64,000 bases of DNA, taken from assembly GCF_013450295.1 (NCBI RefSeq), contig NZ_SKBR01000001.1:500001-564000 (forward strand), given 5' to 3'. The notes below the pieces were generated by a model. That model had not been told where the DNA came from, did no database searches, and saw only the letters and a list, made by a program, of their open reading frames with translations. A program made the position numbers and the translations under genes. This DNA comes from Streptomyces sp. AJS327. GTDB taxonomy: Bacteria > Actinomycetota > Actinomycetes > Streptomycetales > Streptomycetaceae. Every line of letters starts with the position of its first letter. Position 1 is the first letter of the stretch. Positions 17,401 through 25,866 of this stretch are shown in pieces.

Positions 17401-19395
17401 CACCGTGGCGTCCGCGATGTCGAGCCCGCCCACCACCTCGGTGACCGTCCGCAACCCCTCAGCGTGCTCGGTGAGTTCGGCGTCCAGCGGCTCCGTCTCC
17501 GCCACCGTCGTGGCCCGCGCCGCCCGCTCCTCCAGCCCGGCGATCCCGGCCCGGGTCGTGTCGAAGGCGTCCTCCCGGGCGAGGAAGGCCACCGCCCGGC
17601 GGCCGGTGGCCGCCAGCGACTCCGTCAGCTCCCCCGTCAGCCGGGTGATCCGCTCCGGGTCGGCGTGCCGCAACTCCCGCAGCGACTCCGCGCCGCCCCG
17701 CGCCCGCCGCAGCTCGGTGAGGAGCGCCACCCAGCCCGCCGCCCCACCCGGCACCTCGCCCCGGGCCCGCCGCACCAGCGCGGTGACCTCGCGCTCCGCC
17801 TCGTCCAGCGCCGCGCTGTCCCGGGCCCGCGCCTCCTCGACCCGCTGGAACTCCTCGATTACCTGCTCGGCCGTGGCCCGCAGCACCTCCAACGGGCCGT
17901 CCAGCCCGCCCAGTCCACCGTCCGGCAGCCAGTGGTGCAGATCGCGTACCCGCTCGCAGGCGGCGGTGATCGCGCGGAACACGGTGCCGTTCGGCTCCAT
18001 GCCGTCCGCCATCCTCGCCACCGCCAGGCAGTCCGACACCCCGCGCACCAGCTCCGCGTTGCCCACCCGCGCCAGCGGCCCCTCCCCGGCCGGAACCGCC
18101 GCCGCGTGGCTGTCACTGACGAACGGCGTGCGCCAGACCTGGAGTTGGTGCACCCGCGCGGGCCCCTCGCCCGCGCGCAGCACCACCAGCGTGCCGTCCT
18201 CGAACAGGGTGTGGCCGCGCGCCGGCAGCGGGCTGCTCACCTCCTCACGGATCAGGTTGTACGGCAGCAGCAGCGTGTGCCCCCCGGCGGGCGCCTGGAA
18301 GACGTGCAGCACGTCCTCACCGTTCGGCGAGCGCACCGTCCGCTCGTACGCCAGGCCCTCGGTGTCGGTGGCGAAGGTCTTCGCGGCCCGCCCGGCGGGC
18401 GCCGTGGTCAGGTAGTAGCCGCCGGGAAAGACGACCCCCTGGTCCTCCGGCAGCCGCCGCCACGAGCGGCCCAGCCCGTCCAGCCGCACCACCTCGCCCG
18501 TCCGCTCGTTCCACACCAGGTACCGGGCGACGGTCTCGTTGTACGGCAGCACCCGCAGCAGCAGCAGCGGCCCCACCCGCACGTAGCCGACCTCCGCGTC
18601 GGCCAGCGACTGGAGCGGCTCGTCGACCGGCTCCGAGTACAGCTCCACACCGGGCTCCGGGCCCTCCGCGGACCGCACGCTGAGCGTCCCCTCCAGCGTG
18701 TCCACCCGCAGCGCCCCGTCGACCAGCACGTGCGGATGCCGCCCGTCGGCGTGGTCCTCCCGCCCGGTCGGCGTCCACGGCTCCTCGTACGGTTCCGGCA
18801 GCCGGTGGTCCCGCTCCCCCTTCGCGTCGACGTACTCCACACCGCCGTCCGCCGCGAACCGCCAGCGCAGCACCCGGATGTCGGCCGCCCGGTCCCCGGT
18901 CCGGAAGACCGCCAGCAGCAACGAGCCCACCAGCCGCAGCCGGAGCAGCCGGGCCCCGCGGAAGTACCGGCACAGCTCCGCGAAGTCCCGCTGGAACCGC
19001 GCGTCGTCGAGCAGCCCGGGCAGCGCCTCCGGCGGCTGCTCCCGGTACCCCTCGCCGTCCCGCCGGTAGAGGGTGAGGACCTCCGTGAGGCCGGTCTCCG
19101 GAGTCAACCCCGACTCCGACTCCCGCCCGAGCAGCAGCAGTTCGCCGACGCGCACGATGTCCCGCGCGACACAGGGCGCTTCGGTGTGGAGCCGCACCGG
19201 TCCCGCCAACTCCAGCTCGCCACCGCCGAACACCGCCATCCGCTCGGTGTTGAGCGCCCGCGCCCGGGCGGACAGCTCCGCCGCCGCGCCCACCATGCGG
19301 TCCCGCAGCACCTCGTAGGTGCCCGCGTCCAACGAGCCGCCCGGCGCCCCCTGTTCGGCCGCCCCCTCCAGCGTCTCCTGATCGACCTCCGGCAC
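14485..19395 (-). CDS. Giant AAA-type ATPase of the DUF3686 (so-called DNA repair ATPase) family
   Basis: A 1,636-aa cytoplasmic protein. The N-terminal half has a beta-rich region like DUF3686 (about 40-480), then a long helical, coiled-coil-prone section (about 540-870) rich in Glu/Arg/Leu heptads. A MoxR-like AAA domain near the C-terminus carries Walker A PPGYGKTTL (near residue 1315), Walker B VLLHLDDVQ (near 1375) and downstream AGNPFTESG and NRADVWNLGD elements. Homologues are annotated as DNA repair ATPase without strong evidence and recur beside flotillin genes. GTG 19395 is used because GAGGAGG precedes it; the frame upstream is Arg/Gly noise. It is the third gene of a yqiJ-flotillin-ATPase operon. 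Confidence 0.85.
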   Translation of the reverse strand: MPEVDQETLEGAAEQGAPGGSLDAGTYEVLRDRMVGAAAELSARARALNTERMAVFGGGELELAGPVRLHTEAPCVARDIVRVGELLLLGRESESGLTPETGLTEVLTLYRRDGEGYREQPPEALPGLLDDARFQRDFAELCRYFRGARLLRLRLVGSLLLAVFRTGDRAADIRVLRWRFAADGGVEYVDAKGERDHRLPEPYEEPWTPTGREDHADGRHPHVLVDGALRVDTLEGTLSVRSAEGPEPGVELYSEPVDEPLQSLADAEVGYVRVGPLLLLRVLPYNETVARYLVWNERTGEVVRLDGLGRSWRRLPEDQGVVFPGGYYLTTAPAGRAAKTFATDTEGLAYERTVRSPNGEDVLHVFQAPAGGHTLLLPYNLIREEVSSPLPARGHTLFEDGTLVVLRAGEGPARVHQLQVWRTPFVSDSHAAAVPAGEGPLARVGNAELVRGVSDCLAVARMADGMEPNGTVFRAITAACERVRDLHHWLPDGGLGGLDGPLEVLRATAEQVIEEFQRVEEARARDSAALDEAEREVTALVRRARGEVPGGAAGWVALLTELRRARGGAESLRELRHADPERITRLTGELTESLAATGRRAVAFLAREDAFDTTRAGIAGLEERAARATTVAETEPLDAELTEHAEGLRTVTEVVGGLDIADATVRTGLLERVGEVTGAVNRARAVLDGRRAELRDAEGRAEFAAEVALLGQAVAGALAAASGPEECDEQLGRLLIQLENLESRFSAFDDFLAQLADRREEIYETFAARKQARLDERARHAERLAGSAERVLGTVTRRSAALDTLDEVNAYFSTDPLVEKVQATAGELRDLGDTVRAEELEGRLKAARQEAARALRDRADLYDAEGTVRLGRHRFGVTGESVGLTLVPQDGELVFAVTGTDYRAPVRDAEFAATRDFWDQPLVSESPAVYRAEHLAATVLQAAVEGRDGLTLDGLRAAASSDGGELLGLVREMAEAAYDEGYDRGVHDHDAARVLECVLRLRDGAGLLRFAPRARAAAQLFWAFGTDAATRNGWAVRARSLGRARSAFGGTAEAARLAGELGEAAGRFLASFPGTAEDPADGGESGDPLRSPPGTAGEAGEYLFEELVLGGPRFATGAAARALLDDFTTALGGAGSAEAKELAEDLAALDADLGARAQLLGGWLSGYAASRELGGESAAALPEAAAIRLCGEAVDRRDTPAPLSAAVTGLLGTHPRVERGELPLRLDEFLARTREFRTCRVPAHRAYTRRRNALLEAERERLDLERYLPRVMPAFVRNRLIDEVYLPLIGDNLAKQLGTAGEERRTDSQGLLLLLSPPGYGKTTLMEYVAARLGLVFVTVDGPALGHRTTSLDPAAAPDAAARREVQKINFALEMGNNVLLHLDDVQHTSPELLQKFIPLCDAQRRIDGVGSDGRPRGYDLRGKRFAVCMAGNPFTESGSRFRVPDMLANRADVWNLGDVLSGREELFRLSHIENALTSNPVLAPLTAWERADVDLLVRMAREEPGARADQLSRPFPPAERERVLAVLRGLLEVVETVLRVNAAYIASATRDEATRREPPFLLQGSYRNTNQLAERISPVLNAEELAALVDDHYQAEAQTLTTGAEANLLRLALLRGRATPEQEARWAELTEPYRR

Positions 19396-19586
19396 TGCCC
19401 ACCCTCCTCGTCGTTCCCTGCCCCGTGTCCCCGACTCCCGCGCACCCCCGCGCGCGGACCCCCGCCCCGTGCCGTACCTCCCCCCCCAACCCCGAGGCCG
19501 GACCACGGAGTTCAGCGGCGGCTCCGCGCGCGACGCGGGGGCGCTCCGGCGGGTGCCGGACCAACCGGCCCCGCCAGTCCGCCCGT

Positions 19587-21629
19587 TCAGCCCTTCGTCA
19601 TCACCGGAGCGCTGCCGTTCCGCGGCGCCGGGGCCAGTGCCGACAGCGGCAGGTCCGCCGCCTCCGTGCCCCGCACGCTCTCCAGCAGCGAGCGGAGCTG
19701 CGCCGTGTTCGGCCCGTCCGCCGCCACCAGCCGGGTCAGCAGCCCGGACAGGGTCAGGTCCCGCAGCCCGGAGGCGCCCAGCCCACCGAGCATCCGCGAG
19801 AGGTCCTCGGTGAAGGTCGACCCCTCCGGGTCCAGCCAGGACCCGGCCACCGTCCGCACCGTCTCGCTGTTCGCGACGAAGGCGTCCGCGCCCTTGCCCG
19901 CCGAGATGGCGCCCACCAGCCGGTCGAAGAAGACGGTGTCCCCACCCACGATGTCGATCTTGGCGTTCTCCAGTCCCTTCGCGACCAGCCCCGCCTGCGC
20001 CTCGGCGATCTGCCGCTGCACGTCGATCCCGGCGATCCGCACCTCCTTCTCGGCGTCCAGCCGCAGCCGGTACTCCTCGTGTTCCCGGCTCGCCGCGTCC
20101 AGCGCCGCCATCGCCGCCGCCTTCTCGTTCAGCCCCTGGGCCTCGGCACGCATCTTCTCCCGCATCGCCTCCGCCTCGGCCAGGCCCATCTCCCGCTGGG
20201 CGCGCGCCTCCACGCCACGCGTCTTCTCCGACGCGTCCGCCATCCGCTCCGCCACCTCGGCCTCGGCCAGCCCGGCCGCCGCCTCGTCCGCCTTCTTGCC
20301 GTCCGCCAGCCGGACCGCCGCCTCGGCGTCCAGCTCCGCCGCCTTGCGGCGCGCCTCCGCCATCGTCAGCTCCTCGGCCGCCCGGTGCTCGGCCGCCTGC
20401 TCGGCGGCCTCCGCCGCCTTGATGTCCTTGACCAGCCGCTCCTGCGCCTCGGCCTCGGCCCGGATGATCAGCGCCTGCCGCTCCCGCTCGGCCTCCTCGA
20501 CGGTGCGCAGCTTGTTGATCTCCTCCTCCTGCTGCGCGACGGTCTTCTCCACCGCGATCCGCTCCCGCACCACGTCCGCGATGTCCCGCTTCTCGCCCTC
20601 GACCTCCTTGTCGGCGGCGATCCGGCGCAGCTGGGTCTCCCGGTCCCGGGCGATGACCTCCAGCAGCCGGTCCTTCTCGATCCGCTCGTTCTCGATCGCC
20701 ACCACCCGCTGCCGGTTGAGCTGCGCGACGGCCAGCTCCCGCTCACGGTTCTCGTTCTGGATACCCAGCGCCTCGTCCGTCTTCAGCCCCGCCGACTCCG
20801 ACCGCAGCCGCTCCTCGGCCCGCACCCGCTCGGTCTCCGCCTCCTCCTTGGCGCGCAGGGTCTCGATCTCCCGCGTCTGCCGGATCTCCGCGTCGGCCTG
20901 CCGCCGCTCCAGCTCCAGCACGGCCTCCCGCGCGTCGACGTTCTGCCGGGTGATCTCCTTCTCCTCCTGACGCTGGAACTCGTTGGTCAGCACGTGCTGT
21001 TCGGCGGTCAGCTCGGTGATCTTGCGGATGCCCTGGGCGTCCAGGATGTTGTCCCGGTCGAGCTGCACCAGGGGGGTCTGCTCCAGGTAGTCGATGGCCG
21101 CGTCCTCCAGGCTGTAGCCGTTCAGATCGGTGCCGATGACCTGGATGATGCGGTCGCGGAACTCGTCCCGCTTGGTGTAGAGGTCCTGGAAGTCGAGCTG
21201 CTTGCCGACCGTCTTCAGCGCCTCCGAGAACTTCGCGTTGAACAGCTCCTGGAGGGTCGCCTGGTCACTGGCGCGCTCGGTGCCGATGGCCTGCGCCACC
21301 TTGATCACGTCCTGCACGGTCTTGTTGACCCGGACGAAGAACGAGATGCGGATGTCCGCGCGGATGTTGTCCTGGCAGATCAGCCCGTCCCGCCCGGTGC
21401 GGTGGATCTCCATCGCCTTCACCGAGATGTCCATCACCTCCGCCCGGTGCAGCACCGGCAGCACGACCTGCCCGGTGAAGGTCACGTCGACCTTCCGCAT
21501 CTTGGAGACGATCAGCGCCCGCCCCTGCGGGACCTTGCGGAACAGCCTGCTGACGACGTACAGCGCGACCAGCGCGATGATCAGGGCGACGGCGATGAGC
21601 ACGCCGATACCCAGCGAGATGGTGTCCAT
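19587..21629 (-). CDS. Flotillin-like SPFH membrane scaffold protein (YqiK type)
   Basis: A 680-aa protein with one N-terminal membrane helix (about 6-28), then the SPFH/band-7 domain (about 30-200; GRALIVSKMRKVDVTF, VVLPVLHRAEVMDIS, NIRADIRISFFVRV). A very long Glu/Ala/Arg coiled coil (about 225-560) and a glycine-containing C-terminal region complete it. Flotillins oligomerise in the membrane and organise functional microdomains; the long coiled coil is typical of the YqiK subgroup. ATG 21629 has GGAGG 6 nt upstream. The gene follows the YqiJ-like gene and precedes the giant ATPase gene, an arrangement that suggests a membrane-remodelling or membrane-stress complex. Confidence 0.9.
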   Translation of the reverse strand: MDTISLGIGVLIAVALIIALVALYVVSRLFRKVPQGRALIVSKMRKVDVTFTGQVVLPVLHRAEVMDISVKAMEIHRTGRDGLICQDNIRADIRISFFVRVNKTVQDVIKVAQAIGTERASDQATLQELFNAKFSEALKTVGKQLDFQDLYTKRDEFRDRIIQVIGTDLNGYSLEDAAIDYLEQTPLVQLDRDNILDAQGIRKITELTAEQHVLTNEFQRQEEKEITRQNVDAREAVLELERRQADAEIRQTREIETLRAKEEAETERVRAEERLRSESAGLKTDEALGIQNENRERELAVAQLNRQRVVAIENERIEKDRLLEVIARDRETQLRRIAADKEVEGEKRDIADVVRERIAVEKTVAQQEEEINKLRTVEEAERERQALIIRAEAEAQERLVKDIKAAEAAEQAAEHRAAEELTMAEARRKAAELDAEAAVRLADGKKADEAAAGLAEAEVAERMADASEKTRGVEARAQREMGLAEAEAMREKMRAEAQGLNEKAAAMAALDAASREHEEYRLRLDAEKEVRIAGIDVQRQIAEAQAGLVAKGLENAKIDIVGGDTVFFDRLVGAISAGKGADAFVANSETVRTVAGSWLDPEGSTFTEDLSRMLGGLGASGLRDLTLSGLLTRLVAADGPNTAQLRSLLESVRGTEAADLPLSALAPAPRNGSAPVMTKG

Positions 21630-21737
21630 GGAAGACCTCCGAGCGGATGCGGAGCGCGGCCCGGCCCGCGCACGGGCCGCTGGGGGCCCGGGTGCCGGAG
21701 TCGCGCGGTATGTGCGGTTGTCGTGAGCGGGGGTGTG

Positions 21738-22409
21738 TCAGGAGGGCGGCTGGTTCGGATCCAGCGCCGCGTCGTACGGCGCGATCCAGAAGAACGAGCC
21801 CTCGGCTTCGTAGGCGTAGATCAGCGCGCTGTCCCCCGCCGTCAGCGCGGACTGCGCGGCCGACTCGGCGGGCGCCAGCGGTGGTTCGGGCGCCACCCGG
21901 ACCTGGATGAGCGCGGTCGAGCCGTCCTCGGCGACCACCTCGGCCTGCCCGAAGTCCGGACTCACCCGCCCGGTGCGGAGCACGCAGACCCGGCCGACGA
22001 ACTCCGCCAGCTCGATGCCCTTCTCCCGGGGCGCGAACCGGCGCAGTGACAGCGCGAACAGCCGGGTCACCCCGTAGGCGAGCAGCAGGGCCACCGGCAG
22101 CGCCGCGGCCCGCAGCGGCACGCTGCCGGTCAGCGCGGCGGCGGCCAGGGACACGAACCAGGCAATCGCCGTCACCAGCGACAGCACCACGGTGACCGGC
22201 ACTCCGCCGAGCCCGAGGGCGCTGAGCACCCCGGCGAACCCGGTCGGCGCGGCCCCGCCTGAGGTGGGGCCGATACCTTCACCCCCGTCGAAGGCATCGA
22301 CCCCCAGGCCGCCCACCAGCGTCAGGAGCCAGTAGACGACCACCACGGCCAGGGCGAAGGTGAACAGCGCCGCCGGGAAACTCAGCGCCACGTCAAGGAA
22401 GTCGTGCAC
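21738..22409 (-). CDS. YqiJ-like inner-membrane protein with C-terminal OB-fold domain
   Basis: A 223-aa protein. An N-terminal helix (about 10-35), a Gly/Pro loop and two more membrane helices (about 72-95 and 97-118) precede a soluble C-terminal domain (about 128-223) with GRVCVLRTGRVSPDFGQAEV, which resembles the NfeD/YqiJ OB-fold. In Escherichia coli yqiJ sits directly before the flotillin gene yqiK, and NfeD proteins partner flotillins generally, so this is probably the flotillin partner. The start is GTG 22409. It is the first gene of the three-gene operon and has a 7-bp inverted repeat 46 bases upstream. Confidence 0.78.
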   Translation of the reverse strand: MHDFLDVALSFPAALFTFALAVVVVYWLLTLVGGLGVDAFDGGEGIGPTSGGAAPTGFAGVLSALGLGGVPVTVVLSLVTAIAWFVSLAAAALTGSVPLRAAALPVALLLAYGVTRLFALSLRRFAPREKGIELAEFVGRVCVLRTGRVSPDFGQAEVVAEDGSTALIQVRVAPEPPLAPAESAAQSALTAGDSALIYAYEAEGSFFWIAPYDAALDPNQPPS

Positions 22410-22454
22410 TGCCTTGCCCCCGTCCCTGTGCGGTGTGCCGCCAGGATGTCACTG

Positions 22455-22473
22455 AGTGTGTCCCTTACACACT
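22455..22473. promoter_or_regulatory. Inverted repeat upstream of the flotillin operon
   Basis: AGTGTGT (22455-22461), spacer CCCTT, ACACACT (22467-22473) form a perfect 7-bp inverted repeat 46-64 bases before the first start codon of the flotillin operon. The surrounding bases are the least GC-rich part of the intergenic region. This fits an operator for a dimeric regulator or a leader hairpin. Confidence 0.45.
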
Positions 22474-22781
22474 TCCGGATCCCGGCAGTCTTAACGCTGC
22501 CTTTACGTCTCACTCACGGTGAAACCGGGGCTCTGGTTCCCGAACGGTCGTGTTCTTGGCCGGACTTTGCCGGTCCTTGCCCGAGCCATGGCCCGGTGTC
22601 CCCGCCCGTGCCCGGTTCTCACCCCACCGCGCCCCGCACCGCCCACCACCCCACACCCCGCCGGAACGCCCCCGCCACCACCGTGCGTGAGCAACGCCCC
22701 GCCGCGGACCCCCACGCGCCGCCCGGCACCCGTGGACGGGGGACCGCGAAGGCCCGGCACCCCGCGCACGTCGGCCGGGAA

Positions 22782-22834
22782 GTGGGGCGTCCACGCGCGA
22801 CGGTGGTGAGGTGGGGCGTCCACGCGCGACGGTG
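22782..22834. repeat. 24-bp direct repeat after the PucR-type gene
   Basis: A 24-bp sequence beginning GTGGGGCGTCCACGCGCGAC occurs at 22782-22805 and again, identical, at 22811-22834 (period 29). A partial third copy starts near 22839. It lies in the 444-base noncoding gap between the flotillin operon promoter and the 3' end of the PucR-type gene. No gene is supported in the rest of that gap. Confidence 0.7.
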
Positions 22835-22853
22835 TGAAGTGGGCGTGTCCCGC

Positions 22854-23960
22854 TCAGAGTTCGGTGCGCGGCCAGCCCAGCAGCCGGGCCCCCATCACCG
22901 CCGTCTCCAGCGTGAACCGCTGGAGCGCGTCGCCCGGGTCGTAGCCGGTGAGGTCGCGGATACGGACGAGCCGGTAGGAGAGCGTGCGGACGCTGACGTC
23001 CAGTCGCCGGGCCGCCTCCGCGTTGACGTACCCCGCGGCGGCGCACACCGACAGCGTCTCCATCAGCGGCTCGGCGCCGCCCCGCGCCTGCGTCAGCGGG
23101 CCCAGCACGGTCCGCACCAGATCCGCCATCGCCGCCCGGTCCCGCAGCAGGACGGGGAAGACCAGCACCTCGGCGGCGCCCAACCGCACCGCCTCCAGCC
23201 CCAGCTGGTCCGCGAACTCCAGCGCGCCCAGGGCCTCCTCGTAGCTCAGCACCACCCCGCCCGCCCCGGCGTGCTCGCGGCCCACCGCGACCCGGTGCGC
23301 CGCCGTGTAGCCCGGCCCCGGGGCCTCGGCCAGCTTGGCGAAGGTGTCCAGCACCGTGGTGTCGGCGCTGCCCGCCACACACACCAGCCGCCCCTCCTTG
23401 GTGGAGAGCAGCACGTCGCGCTCCTCGTACCGGGCCAGCAGCTCGCGTTCGATGCGCCGCACCGTGGGGTGCACGTCGTCGTAGTGTTCCGCGCCGACAG
23501 CCACCGCGACGGCGTGCCGGTCGGCCAGGTGCAGCCCGAAGCGGCGCGCCCGCTCGGCCAGCCGCCCCAGGTCGCTCCGGCCGTACAGCAGGTCGTCGAT
23601 GAACTCCCGCCGCTCGCCCTCCTCCTGGCGCACCGCGAGCCGCTGGGCGCGCTCGTGCCCGTCGCTCAGCGCGGCGACGGCCGCGTCCACCGCGCCGAGT
23701 ACCGCGTCCCCGACCCGGGCCCGCGCGGCGGCGCCCGCCGTCTCCGCGACGCCTGGCAGCTCGCTCCACAGGCGCCGGGTCTCCTTCAGGTAGAGCCCGA
23801 CCAGTTGCCGCAGCCCGTGGCCGTGCTCCGCGGCGCGTTCCCCCAGCTCCCGCAGGGCCTCCAGCTCGTCCCTGCGCGGCAGCCGCCCGGTGCTGGACAC
23901 CTCGGCGAGCAGCCGCGGGTAGTCCCCCAGGAAGGAGCTGGCTATCGGGTCCCGTCTCAC
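22854..23960 (-). CDS. PucR/CdaR-type transcriptional regulator
   Basis: A 368-aa regulator. The N-terminal and central region is helical and GGDEF-like, as usual for PucR proteins. The C-terminus carries the PucR HTH (about 320-350; VNAEAARRLDVSVRTLSYRL followed by VRIRDLTGYDP). Members control purine, proline or glycolate genes or act as general activators; no target is evident. GTG 23960 follows GGAGACGGGAC and begins the typical RRDPIASSFL start; the frame further upstream looks noncoding. It is divergent from nhaA across about 410 bases. Confidence 0.82.
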   Translation of the reverse strand: MRRDPIASSFLGDYPRLLAEVSSTGRLPRRDELEALRELGERAAEHGHGLRQLVGLYLKETRRLWSELPGVAETAGAAARARVGDAVLGAVDAAVAALSDGHERAQRLAVRQEEGERREFIDDLLYGRSDLGRLAERARRFGLHLADRHAVAVAVGAEHYDDVHPTVRRIERELLARYEERDVLLSTKEGRLVCVAGSADTTVLDTFAKLAEAPGPGYTAAHRVAVGREHAGAGGVVLSYEEALGALEFADQLGLEAVRLGAAEVLVFPVLLRDRAAMADLVRTVLGPLTQARGGAEPLMETLSVCAAAGYVNAEAARRLDVSVRTLSYRLVRIRDLTGYDPGDALQRFTLETAVMGARLLGWPRTEL

Positions 23961-24291
23961 GTGCCGTCCCGTCTCCGTACCGTTCCGCCGGTGCCGCGCA
24001 CCGGTGTCCACCGCCGTCTGCCCGCCCGCCACCGTCGGCGGCCCCCGCTGACCGGCGCCGCCCGCCGCCCGGCCGGACCCGGCCCGTCACGGACCCCGCC
24101 CCACCGGGCATGTGCCCTGGTGTCCCGCGCGCCCGCGCGAGGGCGGGCGCGCGGGCACAGGGTAAGCGAACGAGCGGCCGGGCGGGGCGCTCCGGCTGCC
24201 GCCGGAGACGACGGCTGCCCCGCCCGGGGTTCGTGATCATCGCCACTCTTCGAAAAACCGCAGGTACCCGGTACGGTGGTCAGGCAAGAAA

Positions 24292-24373
24292 AGATCCATA
24301 TCGACATGGTGAGCCGGGAAGTCTGGTCGGCAGTGAGCTACCTCCTGCCCGCGACCCCCAGGGAGCCCGCCCG
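24292..24373 (+). promoter_or_regulatory. Structured-looking 5' leader of nhaA
   Basis: Between AT-richer promoter-like sequence (around 24240-24300) and the nhaA start lies a leader beginning GGTGAGCCGGGAAGTCTGG. Within it GGTC (24325-24328) and GGCAG (24329-24333) pair with CTGCC (24345-24349) and GACC (24353-24356), giving a 9-bp stem with a 3-nt bulge. Several NhaA families are preceded by cation-sensing riboswitches (nhaA-I and nhaA-II motifs respond to lithium). Whether this belongs to one of those classes cannot be decided by eye. Confidence 0.4.
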
Positions 24374-25783
24374 ATGACGTCCCCCTCCCAGCCCACCGGC
24401 GACACCACCCCGGAGCCCAGCGGAACCCCCGCCCGCGCCACCGCGCTGTTCGCCCGTCCCGGCGCCCGCGAACGGCGCGTGCTGACCAACGCCCTGCGCA
24501 CCGAGACCGTCGGCGGCATGGTGCTGCTGGCCGCCGCGCTGATCGCGCTCGTCTGGGCCAACACCCCGCTGCGCGACCTGTACGAGTCGGTCAGCTCCTT
24601 CCACTTCGGCGTTCCCGCCCTCGGCCTGGACCTCTCCGTCGCGCACTGGGCGTCCGACGGGCTCCTCACGGTCTTCTTCTTCGTCGCCGGGATAGAGCTG
24701 AAGCGGGAACTGGTCGCCGGGGAGCTGCGCAACCCGGCCGCCGCGGCGCTGCCCGTGGTCGCCGCGATCTGCGGTATGGCGGTCCCCGCCCTCTTCTACC
24801 TCGCCGTCAACGTTCCCGCCGGCGGGCAGTCCGATGGCTGGGCCATCCCGATGGCCACGGACATCGCCTTCGCGCTCGGCGTCCTCGCGGTGATCGGCAC
24901 CAACCTCCCCTCCGGGATCCGCGCGTTCCTGCTCACCCTCGCCATCGTCGACGACCTGGGCGCGATCCTCGTCATCGCCGTCTTCTACACCTCCACCCTG
25001 AACTGGGCGGCCTTCGGCGGCGCGCTCGCCGGACTGGTCCTCTTCCGGGTCCTGCACATCAACCTCGGCGTGCGCGGCTGGTACGTCTACGTCCCGCTCG
25101 GCCTGGCGATCTGGGCGCTGATGTACAACAGCGGCGTGCACGCCACCATCGCGGGCGTCGCCATGGGCATGCTGCTGCGTGTCAAGCCGCCCGCCGGACG
25201 CTCCGAGGACGACTACACCTCCCCGGCCGAACACATCGAGCACCTCGTCCGGCCGCTCTCCGCCGGGGTCGCCGTGCCGCTGTTCGCCCTGTTCGCGGCG
25301 GGCGTCAGCGTCTCCGGCTCGGCGCTCGCGGAGGCCGCCCGGCAGCCCGAGGCGCTGGGCGTGGTCCTCGGGCTCTTCGCGGGCAAGATAGTCGGCGTCT
25401 TCGGCGGCACCTACCTGGCCGCCCGGTTCACCCGCGCCCGCCTCAGCTCCGACCTGGCCTGGGCCGACGTGGCCGGGGTGTCGATGCTCGCCGGGATCGG
25501 CTTCACCGTCTCCCTGCTCGTCACCGAACTGGCCTTCACCGACGCGGAGACCACCGAACACGTCAAGGCCGCCGTGCTCATCGCCTCCTTCCTGGCCGCG
25601 CTCTGCGCCTGCGTCCTCCTGCGGTTCCGGAACGCCAGGTACCGGGCGCTGTGGGAGGAGGAGACCCGCGACGAGGACCAGGACGGCCTCTGGGACATAG
25701 ACCAGGAGGAGGACGCCGAGCGCCGCCCCACCGAGGCGTCCCGCCGCGCCGCCCTCCGCGAGGGCCCCACCTCCACGGAGTGA
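24374..25783 (+). CDS. nhaA: NhaA-family Na+/H+ antiporter
   Basis: A 469-aa inner-membrane antiporter that exchanges external H+ for internal Na+ or Li+. Eleven to twelve hydrophobic segments are present. The ion-binding residues are intact: the AMATDIAFALGV helix with Asp163 and the LAIVDDLGAILVIA helix with Asp193-Asp194, equivalent to the Asp133 and Asp163/164 of E. coli NhaA. The N-terminus has a 40-residue Pro/Thr extension, and the C-terminus has a charged tail rich in Glu/Asp/Arg (about 425-469) absent from E. coli NhaA. ATG 24374 is preceded by GGGAG. It is divergent from a PucR-type regulator. Confidence 0.95.
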   Translation: MTSPSQPTGDTTPEPSGTPARATALFARPGARERRVLTNALRTETVGGMVLLAAALIALVWANTPLRDLYESVSSFHFGVPALGLDLSVAHWASDGLLTVFFFVAGIELKRELVAGELRNPAAAALPVVAAICGMAVPALFYLAVNVPAGGQSDGWAIPMATDIAFALGVLAVIGTNLPSGIRAFLLTLAIVDDLGAILVIAVFYTSTLNWAAFGGALAGLVLFRVLHINLGVRGWYVYVPLGLAIWALMYNSGVHATIAGVAMGMLLRVKPPAGRSEDDYTSPAEHIEHLVRPLSAGVAVPLFALFAAGVSVSGSALAEAARQPEALGVVLGLFAGKIVGVFGGTYLAARFTRARLSSDLAWADVAGVSMLAGIGFTVSLLVTELAFTDAETTEHVKAAVLIASFLAALCACVLLRFRNARYRALWEEETRDEDQDGLWDIDQEEDAERRPTEASRRAALREGPTSTE

Positions 25784-25866
25784 CCCCCGGCGCCCCGGTC
25801 CGCCCGTCCCGTCGGGTCCGCCGCGTCCCGTCGGGTCCGTCCGGTTGGGGGTGCCCCTCCGGCCGG

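Noticed and set aside
16777..20970. 1,397-codon plus-strand open frame opposite the ATPase and flotillin genes
   Set aside because: It mirrors the high-GC third positions of two well-supported minus-strand genes; its translation is Arg/Gln/Pro/Leu-rich without domains.
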